From assembly GCA_002483365.1 (NCBI GenBank), contig DLHT01000012.1, positions 28,789 to 92,788 of the forward strand: a stretch of DNA of 64,000 nt. The letters run 5' to 3'. The position numbers were made by a program, and so were the translations under genes. Positions 8,329-17,067 of the stretch are shown here, one piece after another (the first letter of the stretch is position 1; each line of letters starts with the position of its first letter). Source of the DNA: Cellvibrio sp. UBA7661 (GTDB taxonomy: Bacteria > Pseudomonadota > Gammaproteobacteria > Pseudomonadales > Cellvibrionaceae). Under the pieces are notes generated by a model, which was given only the letters and a program-made list of their open reading frames with translations, made no database searches and was not told the DNA's origin.

Positions 8329-10689
8329 TCAGGGAACCAACACCTCCAGATGGTATTCACTTCCGGCCTTAATGCTGCGCACACAATTATCGGCAAGCAG
8401 CTCGCCATCGCAATGCAACTGCACCTTATCGATTGCAACACGCTTGATGCTCACATGAAAACGCGCACCGCGAAACTCGCGTACCGCTTTCGCTTCTTGC
8501 CAGCCTGATGGCAGCTGTGGGCTAACTCGCAATCCCTCAGTGCACCCCTGTAAACCAAATACACCTTCAACCAAACAGCGATACACCCAGGACACAGTGC
8601 CGGTATTAAACAGCTGTGATGAACGACCAGCCGTGCGCGGATATTGATGATAAGCGCCGCGATAATAATTGGGGATGTAGACAGGCAATTGGCCGCGCTG
8701 TAAATAATCAGCTTCACTTGGCCCCGGAATCATCTGTCGCAATAATTTATACGCACGGTCTTTTTCAGCAACTGTAAACAAACTGTAGATATAAAATATC
8801 GCCGCATGATTGTAGACAGAGCCATTTTCAGCAGAGCCGGGATGCTTCTGGGTAACGCGCCCTACATCGTCGCGCATAGCGGTATACGCAGGCGCCAACA
8901 TGGCAACCCCGTAAGGCGTTTCCAATTGCGCTTCTACCGCGGCAATCATTTTTTTGCGCTGATCTTCGCTTGCCGCACCGCCAAGAATCGCCCAACTTTG
9001 CGGGTTTAAAAAAATACGCCCTTCGTTATCTTTGCTGATCCCGAACACCACATCATCATCTGTGATACCGCGACCAAACCACTCGCCATCCCACAAGTAT
9101 TTATTCACAGCAGTATTAATGTCTGCCGCACCTGCGATATATTTTTGCTGCAAATCTTTGCGCGATGTTTTTTCACACACTTCCGCCCACAGATTCAACG
9201 CATAAGCCGTTGCGACAGATAACCAACCGGAAACGCCTTTTCCTTTATAACCCACCATATTCATAGGATCACACCAATCCCCTTGGGCGATAAAACTCAA
9301 GCCGCGATAATCGCGCGCCTGTAACAACCAATCCATCGCGTTGCTGATTCGTTCAAATACGCTCAGGGTTTTACCATCATGCCCCGCCACCCGCTCATCC
9401 AACAATGCGTAATCATTGGCTTCATCCAGATAGGTTTTTAAACAGACCGGCAACCATACGCAGTGATCGGTATGGGGAATTTGGTTGATATATTTAAGCT
9501 CTGCACCTTCAACTAATAAAATTCCGTCTGGCATTGCACCAGAACTTTCTTGTTGGCTGAGTGCATGTAAAAACGCCGCGCGCGTAACATCGGGTTTGAT
9601 AAAGGTCATCCCCATATTGTCTTGCAAATAATTGCGTGTTTGCGGGTCCGTTGTCAGGCGATTGACATCACCATGATAAAACACCTGGCGCGGCAGCCAA
9701 TTATTGACGAAATTATTCAGCTCGGCATCCGGTGTTTCGATGTGCAAACAACCTTTTCCGCTCGCAACATAAGCAGCGTATTCAGCGCGAGCTTTAGCAA
9801 AGCCCTGCTCATTTAAATAGGTATTACGCAGCTTGCTGATTTCAGCATCATCAAATGCCGGACCAAAAATAAAACGATAGGTTTTTTTATCGTCAGGTAA
9901 AAATGTTTCGCGGTATTGCAAAATGGCAGCCGGTGTTTCATAGCGTGCATCACCGCAAGACAGCAACTCTTGCTGCAAGCCAGACGGATAATGCAAACCG
10001 CCTTCACCTTCAAAACTCTCCTGCTTTGCCTCCCAAGCTGTTGGTGTTTGCTCATGCAGGAAAAACGTTTTGTCTTTGAACAATTTATTTTTAAAGTGAT
10101 CAGCCACTTTTTGATACGGCGTGACACAACTTGCGACAATTCCACCCACGTCAGCGCGATATTCCGCGGACTGATTCATCCATGACATATATCCCACCGG
10201 AAAATAGGGATAGACACTGAGACGGCGCGAACGCCCGGAGCGATTGATAACATTCACTTCCCATAATTCAACAACATCTGCCACAGGCAGCGACAGCGTT
10301 AATTCAATTTCAATGCCGAGTGCTTGCAACGTCCAGCGCAAATCACTTTTTCCCACTGAAAAGACATAGCGTTCGTAAGCCGCACGCACCGGTTCGTAAG
10401 GCGCCGAAAAAATTTCACCCGTCTCTTCATCTTTTACATAAAAAAAACGGCCGGGATGATGCGCATAATAAGGCTGCTCTGGCTGCATAAATGTTTTTGC
10501 TTCCAGATTGGGCGCATAAGCATATTTGGCAGGTTCGGGCTGCATAAATTGTGCAACAGCATAACCGCGGCAGGTTGATTGGATCATCATCCGCTGGTTC
10601 CATAAAAAACCCGCTGCGCGCGGCATGGCCGTGGGGCTGTGCAATTCGTAGCGGTTACCAGCATCACTGGAATTTAGCAAATTAGTCAT
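8329..10689 (-). CDS. GH94 phosphorylase, probably cellobionic acid phosphorylase
   Basis: 786 residues, cytosolic (no signal peptide), the full length of the cellobionate-type GH94 branch. The catalytic segment is AQGDWCDPMNMVGYKGKG (residues about 468-485), where cellobiose phosphorylases usually read GDWNDGMN. PHTDHCVWLP, the APAYT region and IPNYYRG are further GH94 landmarks. The reaction is phosphorolysis of 4-O-beta-glucosyl-gluconate to glucose-1-phosphate plus gluconate. The neighbouring gluconokinase, GPH symporter and LacI regulator fit that product better than plain cellobiose. It is last of a three-gene minus-strand operon, 21 bases after the transporter. Specificity is inferred; cellobiose phosphorylase is the alternative. 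Confidence 0.83.
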   Translation of the reverse strand: MTNLLNSSDAGNRYELHSPTAMPRAAGFLWNQRMMIQSTCRGYAVAQFMQPEPAKYAYAPNLEAKTFMQPEQPYYAHHPGRFFYVKDEETGEIFSAPYEPVRAAYERYVFSVGKSDLRWTLQALGIEIELTLSLPVADVVELWEVNVINRSGRSRRLSVYPYFPVGYMSWMNQSAEYRADVGGIVASCVTPYQKVADHFKNKLFKDKTFFLHEQTPTAWEAKQESFEGEGGLHYPSGLQQELLSCGDARYETPAAILQYRETFLPDDKKTYRFIFGPAFDDAEISKLRNTYLNEQGFAKARAEYAAYVASGKGCLHIETPDAELNNFVNNWLPRQVFYHGDVNRLTTDPQTRNYLQDNMGMTFIKPDVTRAAFLHALSQQESSGAMPDGILLVEGAELKYINQIPHTDHCVWLPVCLKTYLDEANDYALLDERVAGHDGKTLSVFERISNAMDWLLQARDYRGLSFIAQGDWCDPMNMVGYKGKGVSGWLSVATAYALNLWAEVCEKTSRKDLQQKYIAGAADINTAVNKYLWDGEWFGRGITDDDVVFGISKDNEGRIFLNPQSWAILGGAASEDQRKKMIAAVEAQLETPYGVAMLAPAYTAMRDDVGRVTQKHPGSAENGSVYNHAAIFYIYSLFTVAEKDRAYKLLRQMIPGPSEADYLQRGQLPVYIPNYYRGAYHQYPRTAGRSSQLFNTGTVSWVYRCLVEGVFGLQGCTEGLRVSPQLPSGWQEAKAVREFRGARFHVSIKRVAIDKVQLHCDGELLADNCVRSIKAGSEYHLEVLVP

Positions 10690-10710
10690 GATTGAAAACC
10701 CAATAACCCA

Positions 10711-12354
10711 TTAATTGTTTCGAGACGATAATTCGTGTTGAATATTTTCAACTTGCTTGTCTGTCAGGTTGTAAAACACCAAAGACAACACCGTAAGCAG
10801 CGCAAACATTCCCGGCACAATAGTTTGCATGTACACAATACTGTCGAGCGATGCGCCGGCTTGCATCTGCCCTGCTTGATAGCCCATCACTGCCAATACA
10901 GAAAGCATCAGCGCAGAACCGACCGCACTACCGATTTTTTGTGAGAATGTCGTTGCCGCAAATGTCATAGCCGTTGCACGGCGACCATTTTTCCACTCGT
11001 TATAATCGGCCACATCGGCATACATCGCCCAGGTGATTGGCGGTTTAAAACCCAATGCAATGCTGATCAAAATATTGAACGCAAACATCAATAGAATTTC
11101 ATTAGGTAATTCTGCGCTGTCTTGTTCGCTACCATCCGCGCGGGTGCGGATAACACTGATCACCTGCCCTTTGGCATTTTCAAGCGTGAGCCCTGCACCG
11201 GTTTCCGCAAGAGGTACGCGCTCTTTGATAATCCAGAAAATTTTGTCATGGCGCAGCCATTGATATTGATCACCATCCTGATGCGCGGAACCCAGTAGTG
11301 TTTGCGCATCCAGCTGCATTGACTCATTAACGGTAATATCTACCACACCATGGCGATCCGGTTTGGGAACAAACGTAAATGCAATCGACAATACGGCAAC
11401 CACACACATCAACCACATCATCAGTTTGCGTTTATCCACATATTTGGTCACGGTAGATGCCATCATTGCTCCCACCATCAAACCTGCCATTTGCAAACCA
11501 ATATAGTTACCCAACAAATCCGGCCGCTCGACAAAGTAACGGAAATAATAAGCGGCTGAACTGCCACGCAGGGTCATGGCGATCATGAATACCAATGCCA
11601 ATACAAATAGAATCATCCAGGGGCGACAGATAAATAAATCTTTTAGGTCATTCAGAGGATTGGTTTTTTCTTGATGAGCGGCCGGCTGAATGCGTTCGCG
11701 CGTTGTTAAAAAGGTAACTACAAATAAACAGGATGCAATCACTGCATAGATCGCCATGGTCAGTTGCCAACCTTTGGCCGAGTAGCGGTCACCATCGCCA
11801 AAATATTCGGCCAGTTCCGGTGTGGCTGCACCGACGATGATGCTGCTGAAATACGCAAAAAAGAAACGCGTACTGTTGAGCGTATTGCGCTCTTGCACGT
11901 TGCCGGTAAGCACTGCCGATAACGAGTTGTACGGCATATTCAACACGGTGTAACAGAGCATTAATAAACTGTAGGTTGCATAAGCCCAAATTAATTTTCC
12001 GGTTTCATCCAGATCGGGAGTACTCATGGTGAGCACTCCCGCCCCCATCATTGGCAGGGCACCCCACAGTAGATATGGGCGGAATTTTCCCCACCGGGTA
12101 TTGGTGCGGTCAGCAATGCCGCCAATGATAGGGTCGGTAATCGCATCGATAATTTTTGTCACCGTCACCATGGTTGCCGCTGCTGCAGCGCCAATACCAA
12201 AAACATCGGTGTAAAAAAAGACGAGATAAGAACCAATGATCGCCCAATAAAAATTAAATCCGGCATCGCCCAAACCATAACCAATTCGCTCACGCCAACT
12301 GAGTTTGGCAAGGCGATCATTTTTCATTGCAGGGGATTCTTGCGTATTCACCAT
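10711..12354 (-). CDS. GPH-family sugar:cation symporter with a soluble insertion
   Basis: 547 residues in the MelB-type glycoside-pentoside-hexuronide family: GYGLGDAGFNFYWAIIGSYL at the N-terminus, ITDPIIGGIADRTNTRWGKFRPY in the first cytoplasmic loop, and MYADVADYNEWKNGRRATA near residue 445-462. Typical members are about 450-480 residues; here residues about 331-418 form a hydrophilic block inserted between membrane segments. The gene lies 37 bases after lacI and 21 bases before the GH94 gene, so the cargo is probably cellobionate or another cello-disaccharide crossing the inner membrane. Confidence 0.86.
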   Translation of the reverse strand: MVNTQESPAMKNDRLAKLSWRERIGYGLGDAGFNFYWAIIGSYLVFFYTDVFGIGAAAAATMVTVTKIIDAITDPIIGGIADRTNTRWGKFRPYLLWGALPMMGAGVLTMSTPDLDETGKLIWAYATYSLLMLCYTVLNMPYNSLSAVLTGNVQERNTLNSTRFFFAYFSSIIVGAATPELAEYFGDGDRYSAKGWQLTMAIYAVIASCLFVVTFLTTRERIQPAAHQEKTNPLNDLKDLFICRPWMILFVLALVFMIAMTLRGSSAAYYFRYFVERPDLLGNYIGLQMAGLMVGAMMASTVTKYVDKRKLMMWLMCVVAVLSIAFTFVPKPDRHGVVDITVNESMQLDAQTLLGSAHQDGDQYQWLRHDKIFWIIKERVPLAETGAGLTLENAKGQVISVIRTRADGSEQDSAELPNEILLMFAFNILISIALGFKPPITWAMYADVADYNEWKNGRRATAMTFAATTFSQKIGSAVGSALMLSVLAVMGYQAGQMQAGASLDSIVYMQTIVPGMFALLTVLSLVFYNLTDKQVENIQHELSSRNN

Positions 12355-12391
12355 TGCTCTCCAGTTTTTAATGCATGTTTATCCGGCAGAT

Positions 12392-13444
12392 TTACGCCAA
12401 TCGCTGGGTAGAGGCGCGCTCGCGGATGATGTATCCCATATCGACGTGTTTTGATTCGATGTCATGCTCCTCCAACACGCGGATGATCATTTCAGCTGCT
12501 TTCACGCCCATTTCATAACGCCCAACATAAACACTGGTAAGCGATGGATTTACATAGGCGGCGGCTTCGGTATCGTTAAAGCCGCAAATAGCCAAGTCTT
12601 TCGGCACATTGATATTCATGCGCTGGGCTTCAAACAAAGCGCCCAATGCCAGGTCATCGTTCGCGCAGAAAATCGCATCCAGAGTTCCATTGGTTAATGC
12701 CATGACGCTTTTGAATAATTCACCGCCCGCACAAACTGATGAGGGCTCAGGAGTAGTGGCGATATAATTTTTTTCATATTTCCCGGCCTGCTCAAGCGCC
12801 GATTTATAACCTTGCATCCGCTGCTGTACACGCGGATCCATACGCGCGCCAATAAAACCTATGCGCTCATATCCCTGCGCTAACAAATGGGCGGTCACGT
12901 CATAACCCGCTTTGGTGTGGGAAAAACCGACATTCATATCGATTGGATCGGGCAACAATTCCATGATCTGCACAATGGGGATACGCGCTTTCTGCAGGAA
13001 TTGTTGGCAGGCTTTGGTCTGGTCGCCGCCAGTAATGATCAACCCCTCTGGCGATTGGCTGAGCAAGGTTCGGATCATCCGCTCTTCTTCCAAGGGGGAG
13101 TAATGGGTATCGACCAGCAGAACTTTGTAGCCCGCTTGCCCCATAACCTCATAAATACCGCGCAATACATCAGTAAACACAATGTTGCTCAGCGAAGGGA
13201 TCGCAACACCAATGACCCGCGAGCGGGACGATGCCAGGGAGCTGGCATGCTGGTTGGGGATATAGCCCAATGAATCTATGGCTTTCTGTACCTGAGTGCG
13301 CAAAGCATCAGACACTTTCTCTGGCTGGTTAATCACCCGCGACACAGTGATTGCACTAACACCGGCAAGGTCGGCAACATCTGTGAGGGTAATTTTCTTA
13401 TTTATGCTGTCTTTTTTCGCTATTTTCATGGGCAATGTCTGCAT
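12392..13444 (-). CDS. LacI-family regulator of the cellobionate/gluconate locus
   Basis: 350 residues. N-terminal HTH: ITLTDVADLAGVSAITVSRVINQPEKVS, with the hinge helix ASSLASSRSRVIGVAIP; then a periplasmic-binding-protein-like effector domain ending AAEMIIRVLEEH. It leads the minus-strand operon and is divergent from gluconokinase, with a near-perfect 16-base palindrome between them. The effector is probably gluconate, 6-phosphogluconate or the aldobionate itself. The start could be ATG 13444 or ATG 13429; neither has a convincing ribosome-binding site. Confidence 0.88.
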   Translation of the reverse strand: MQTLPMKIAKKDSINKKITLTDVADLAGVSAITVSRVINQPEKVSDALRTQVQKAIDSLGYIPNQHASSLASSRSRVIGVAIPSLSNIVFTDVLRGIYEVMGQAGYKVLLVDTHYSPLEEERMIRTLLSQSPEGLIITGGDQTKACQQFLQKARIPIVQIMELLPDPIDMNVGFSHTKAGYDVTAHLLAQGYERIGFIGARMDPRVQQRMQGYKSALEQAGKYEKNYIATTPEPSSVCAGGELFKSVMALTNGTLDAIFCANDDLALGALFEAQRMNINVPKDLAICGFNDTEAAAYVNPSLTSVYVGRYEMGVKAAEMIIRVLEEHDIESKHVDMGYIIRERASTQRLA

Positions 13445-13480
13445 CTGCCATTATTTCGTCGTCACCATAGCACAAGCAAA

Positions 13481-13496
13481 ATGATTGCGCTATCAT
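13481..13496. promoter_or_regulatory. Putative LacI-type operator
   Basis: ATGATTGCGCTATCAT is palindromic at 14 of 16 positions around a central GCGC, the usual format of LacI/GntR-family operators. It lies in the 98-base divergent gap between the LacI gene and gluconokinase and overlaps a possible upstream gluconokinase start, which argues for the downstream start at 13543. Confidence 0.55.
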
Positions 13497-13542
13497 GAGA
13501 TTAATCGTATCACTTGCGCTAAAATTCCGGAATCCACAGCCA

Positions 13543-14091
13543 ATGCCTCATAAACCCCTTCTATCCAACCCCGATGCCACCACCCATCTGATCATTCTGA
13601 TGGGGGTTTCCGGCAGTGGAAAAACAACGCTCGCCAAAGCCTTGGCAGAACACTATGGCTACCAGTATCGGGATGGGGATGACTTTCACAGCCAGGAGGC
13701 GCGCGACCACATGGCGAGCGGCAAACCGCTCACCGATGACATGCGCCTGCCGTGGGTGATCCGCATGCGCGACTATTTCCGCGATGCTGCACGCACCCAG
13801 CAACATTCCACACTGGCCTTTTCGGGATTAAAACAAGCGCACCGCAATGAGCTGCGCAAAGCGGGATTGAAGACATTATTTTTATTCCTGCACAGCGACA
13901 AAAACACCATACAAACACGCGTTAATAATCGCGCAGGCCATTTCATGTCACCCAGCTTGGTGAACAGCCAGTTTGATAGCCTGGAAGATCCCACGCAGGA
14001 AAGTGATGTGGTCACAATTGATGTAGAAGCACCGTTTGAGCAAGTGCTCGCACAGGCGATCGCGGTTGTCGACAGCGCGTTTTATCGGTAG
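13543..14091 (+). CDS. gntK: Gluconokinase
   Basis: 182 residues from ATG 13543 (an in-frame ATG at 13495 would lie in the operator). P-loop LMGVSGSGKTTLAKAL, then DGDDFHSQEARDHMASGKPL with DDMRLPW, FSGLKQAHRNELR and GHFMSPSLVNSQFDSLE are all diagnostic of GntK-type gluconokinases. It converts gluconate and ATP to 6-phosphogluconate for the Entner-Doudoroff or pentose phosphate route. Divergent from the LacI-symporter-GH94 operon, it would consume the gluconate released by the phosphorylase. Confidence 0.92.
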   Translation: MPHKPLLSNPDATTHLIILMGVSGSGKTTLAKALAEHYGYQYRDGDDFHSQEARDHMASGKPLTDDMRLPWVIRMRDYFRDAARTQQHSTLAFSGLKQAHRNELRKAGLKTLFLFLHSDKNTIQTRVNNRAGHFMSPSLVNSQFDSLEDPTQESDVVTIDVEAPFEQVLAQAIAVVDSAFYR

Positions 14092-14213
14092 CCAATCCAA
14101 TGCTTGGCATTAGTCATTGCACAAGCGAGAATGTGAACTCTTAAGCGGGAACCTTATCAAAATAGTCAGGTAAAACACCTTGGCGACAAGGTTCATTTAA
14201 CGGAGAGTCAGCA

Positions 14214-14507
14214 ATGTCCAACACCAAACGTGTATTGACCGGCACGCTATTGATCACCAGCCTCTTGCTTTCAGCCTGCGCAGCCAAAACCCAATATCGC
14301 AGCGCGTGTGATAAAGAACTTGAAGCAGCCTGGAGCGAATTATCCATTGCAAAAGCAGAAGGGTTTAGCGGCACGATCAGTTACACCAAAGCCTTTGGCT
14401 TGATCACCTCGGCGCGCACTATGCAAACCGTAGAAAATTTCGATAACTGCTATAACCAGGCAAAAGATGCGCGCTTTTATATTCGCGAATCGCGCAAAGG
14501 TCAGTAA
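14214..14507 (+). CDS. Small hypothetical lipoprotein
   Basis: 97 residues with a type II signal peptide and lipobox LLLSAC (Cys at about 22). The remaining 75 residues are mostly helical with two further cysteines (SACDKELEAAW and NFDNCYNQAKDARFY). No family recognised. A GGAGA ribosome-binding site precedes ATG 14214. The stop overlaps the next start (TAATG), so it is co-transcribed with the acetyltransferase. Confidence 0.75.
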   Translation: MSNTKRVLTGTLLITSLLLSACAAKTQYRSACDKELEAAWSELSIAKAEGFSGTISYTKAFGLITSARTMQTVENFDNCYNQAKDARFYIRESRKGQ

Positions 14508-14983
14508 TGGATATGATTCGTTTGGCAACCCGCGAAGACCTCGCGGGCTTGCTTGCACTCTACCGCGAGCTACGCCCGCATGATCCGGAACTATCGGTAG
14601 CGCAAGCAGACAACGCACTACACGAGCTGCTCACCAACCCTGATATCTTTCTCATAGTGGTAGAGGAAAACCAACAACTTATTGCCAGTTGCATGTTGGG
14701 TCTCATTCCCACGCTAACCAATGGTGCCCGACCTTTTGCCATGATTGAACATGTGATCACTAACAGCCATTGCCGTGGCAAAGGCATTGGTACACGCATG
14801 CTGCGTTTTGCAATTGATCTGGCATGGAAAAGAAATTGTTACAAAGTGATGTTGCTGTCAGGGATGCAGCGGGTAGAAGCCCATAGGGTGTACGAAAAAT
14901 TAGGCTTCCGTGGCGATGTGGAAAAAGGTTATGCGTTAAAGCCGGAGTGGTATTTACCCGTACAACCCGATAACCCAAATTAA
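14507..14983 (+). CDS. GNAT-family N-acetyltransferase
   Basis: 158 residues. IRLATREDLAGLLALYREL is the GNAT N-terminal strand-helix, and motif A is IEHVITNSHCRGKGIGTRML with the Q/R-x-x-G-x-G acetyl-CoA loop; AHRVYEKLGFRGDVEKGYAL is the C-terminal strand. Substrate unknown. It overlaps the lipoprotein gene by one base and is followed by a strong terminator. Confidence 0.85.
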   Translation: MDMIRLATREDLAGLLALYRELRPHDPELSVAQADNALHELLTNPDIFLIVVEENQQLIASCMLGLIPTLTNGARPFAMIEHVITNSHCRGKGIGTRMLRFAIDLAWKRNCYKVMLLSGMQRVEAHRVYEKLGFRGDVEKGYALKPEWYLPVQPDNPN

Positions 14984-14984
14984 T

Positions 14985-15017
14985 AAAAAAACAGCGCCGA
15001 TTAAGCGCTGTTTTTTT
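14985..15017. terminator. Bidirectional terminator between GNAT and phytase genes
   Basis: AAACAGCGC-CGATTA-GCGCTGTTT with A and T tracts on either side, between two convergent genes. Confidence 0.87.
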
Positions 15018-15032
15018 ATGGCAACGCGTTTT

Positions 15033-16982
15033 TTATTCCAGGCTCAGAGCTGAGCGGATTTTTTTCCAATCCACATATTTAAAATTCTGCGGCGCTTCCG
15101 GCATGACCTTGTGACCGTCTTGCACTACCAACAGCCCTTCACTAAACAATTTTCCAAAGTTCGCGGAACTCACTTCCAGACCATCGGTTTCTGATACGCC
15201 ATCGATATTTTTATCCGCATCCATATCGATACGCACGCGGCCACGCACGTTGAATGGAGGCAATGCATCCATCACCACAAAGGTATTATTGCCCTGGCTG
15301 GATACCACCACATAAGCGTGCTGCTTGCCGTGATAAACACCGACACCTTCTACATCCGGCACCAGAATATCACCCGCAGCCAATACTAATTCCGGTGTAT
15401 TGCCAGCGGCAGGCTCAGCGCCGAGCGTCCAGAGTGCAGTATCTTCTTCGCCAATAAACAAACGCTGGTTTTTATCATCCGCCACGCAACCTTCGGGTTG
15501 GCTTTTAACATAAAAACGGCGCACGACATTTCCATTCCACTCGATTTTATTTTTACCCACAGCAACGGCGGTTAATTCAATTTGCTGAAATTCGCCGCTC
15601 TTGCCATTGGGAATAGCGTAAGTTTTTTGTGCTGGCGATTGATACAAACAAAAACCGTAAATTTCTTCCAAATCGGTTTTTACACTGCCGGAAAAGGTGA
15701 GCTTTCCCGAGCGAGGATCAATAGTGTAAATCGCCAAACTGTTGTCATCGCGATTAGTTGCCACCGCGATATCAACACGTTTATTACCAACAGCAACGCC
15801 ATAACGCACATCCACATTATTTAATTTACCGGTATTGAAATGCTGGACTTCCTTGCCTTGTAAATCGTATACAAATAATCCTTGCTGCTTGTTCGTGCCA
15901 ATAACACGGCTTTTGTGCGGATGTTTTTTATTGACCCAAATAGCCGGATCATCTGCCGCATCGCCAAAGCGCAACATGGGTTCGGTTTGCACATCCGGCG
16001 TCACCGACACAATGGGATAAACAGACGAAGACGGCGCTGTGGCTTGCCATGGTAAATCGACATGATGATTACCGGTTTTTTCATCGCCAACAATAATGGA
16101 GGCGGATTTTTTAGCTGCACGATAAACCGCTTTTACCAGCTCCGGCTCATCGGTTTCCTGCAATTCGATCAACTGTTTCTGTACAAATGCGGCCTTGGTA
16201 GTGGAATACACAGCCAGCTGTTTTTCTTCCGCGATAGCAGCCACCAACCCTTGCGGCAAAACAGCGAGTGCTTCTACGCCGCCCGATAATTTGCCAAAAG
16301 GCTTTTGCATATCCACAATTTTACGATCAGGTTGCGATTCTTCCGATGCGCCGAGCGCCCAAATACCGACACCTTCTTCAGCAATAAATAATAAATCCTG
16401 TTCATCATCCACTGCACAGGCTTTGCTGTTGGGCGCTACCGGCACACGGCGCAGTAATCTGGCATTGGCATTGCCCGCCGCATCCACCACTAACCAATGC
16501 TCTGCTGTGCCTCGTTCATCCAATAAATACAATGACAAATGCTGGCCAACTGCGCGGCTCAAACAAATATTTTCAATTTTAAATTCCGGTGTCGGTACAC
16601 GCAGAAGTTCGCGCAATTCACCGGTAACAGGATCGAGCACAACCAACCCCGGTTGTTGCTCAGGTAAAAAAACGGTAGCAACAACCAGTGCGTCCTGTTT
16701 TTTTCCGTTTGACTCGACACTGACCGGGTAACGCCAGTCAATAAATTCCGCAGGCTGCTTTAATTGTGCAACGGATTTCCCCTGCGCATCGCGCCAATCA
16801 ATAGTGTTGCCCACACTCAAATAAGTTGGTTGTTGCTGATAAAGCACATTCAAAGGCGCATGCAAAACCGGCGCGAATGACGCAGGCATATTATTAGGTG
16901 TATTTGCCAATGCAGTAATAGCCATTACTGTTGCACCAGCGCCCAGCACACAGGCAGTTAACAACGTACGCAAATGGATCAT
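15033..16982 (-). CDS. Secreted beta-propeller phytase with duplicated propeller domain
   Basis: 649 residues from ATG 16982 (AAGG upstream; the frame extends to 17018). A signal peptide ends near ANT. The C-terminal half (about 330-649) carries the canonical beta-propeller phytase motifs: FGDAADDPAIWVN (calcium and phosphate binding), VIGTNKQQGLFVYDLQG, NNVDVRYG, QRLFIGEEDTALW, VPDVEGVGVY and SSQGNNTFVVMD. The N-terminal half (about 35-310) is a diverged second propeller, with CAVDDEQDLLFIAEEGVGIW echoing the C-terminal repeat. Dual-domain phytases release phosphate from calcium phytate, with the incomplete domain aiding catalysis. It follows the TonB receptor gene by 85 bases. Confidence 0.9.
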   Translation of the reverse strand: MIHLRTLLTACVLGAGATVMAITALANTPNNMPASFAPVLHAPLNVLYQQQPTYLSVGNTIDWRDAQGKSVAQLKQPAEFIDWRYPVSVESNGKKQDALVVATVFLPEQQPGLVVLDPVTGELRELLRVPTPEFKIENICLSRAVGQHLSLYLLDERGTAEHWLVVDAAGNANARLLRRVPVAPNSKACAVDDEQDLLFIAEEGVGIWALGASEESQPDRKIVDMQKPFGKLSGGVEALAVLPQGLVAAIAEEKQLAVYSTTKAAFVQKQLIELQETDEPELVKAVYRAAKKSASIIVGDEKTGNHHVDLPWQATAPSSSVYPIVSVTPDVQTEPMLRFGDAADDPAIWVNKKHPHKSRVIGTNKQQGLFVYDLQGKEVQHFNTGKLNNVDVRYGVAVGNKRVDIAVATNRDDNSLAIYTIDPRSGKLTFSGSVKTDLEEIYGFCLYQSPAQKTYAIPNGKSGEFQQIELTAVAVGKNKIEWNGNVVRRFYVKSQPEGCVADDKNQRLFIGEEDTALWTLGAEPAAGNTPELVLAAGDILVPDVEGVGVYHGKQHAYVVVSSQGNNTFVVMDALPPFNVRGRVRIDMDADKNIDGVSETDGLEVSSANFGKLFSEGLLVVQDGHKVMPEAPQNFKYVDWKKIRSALSLE

Positions 16983-17067
16983 AATCAAAACCTTTTTATG
17001 AAATACAGCCTTAACCATTAAGGCCCAACAGAAGCATCCATGCTATAAGGCAATACTTAATTCAGAA

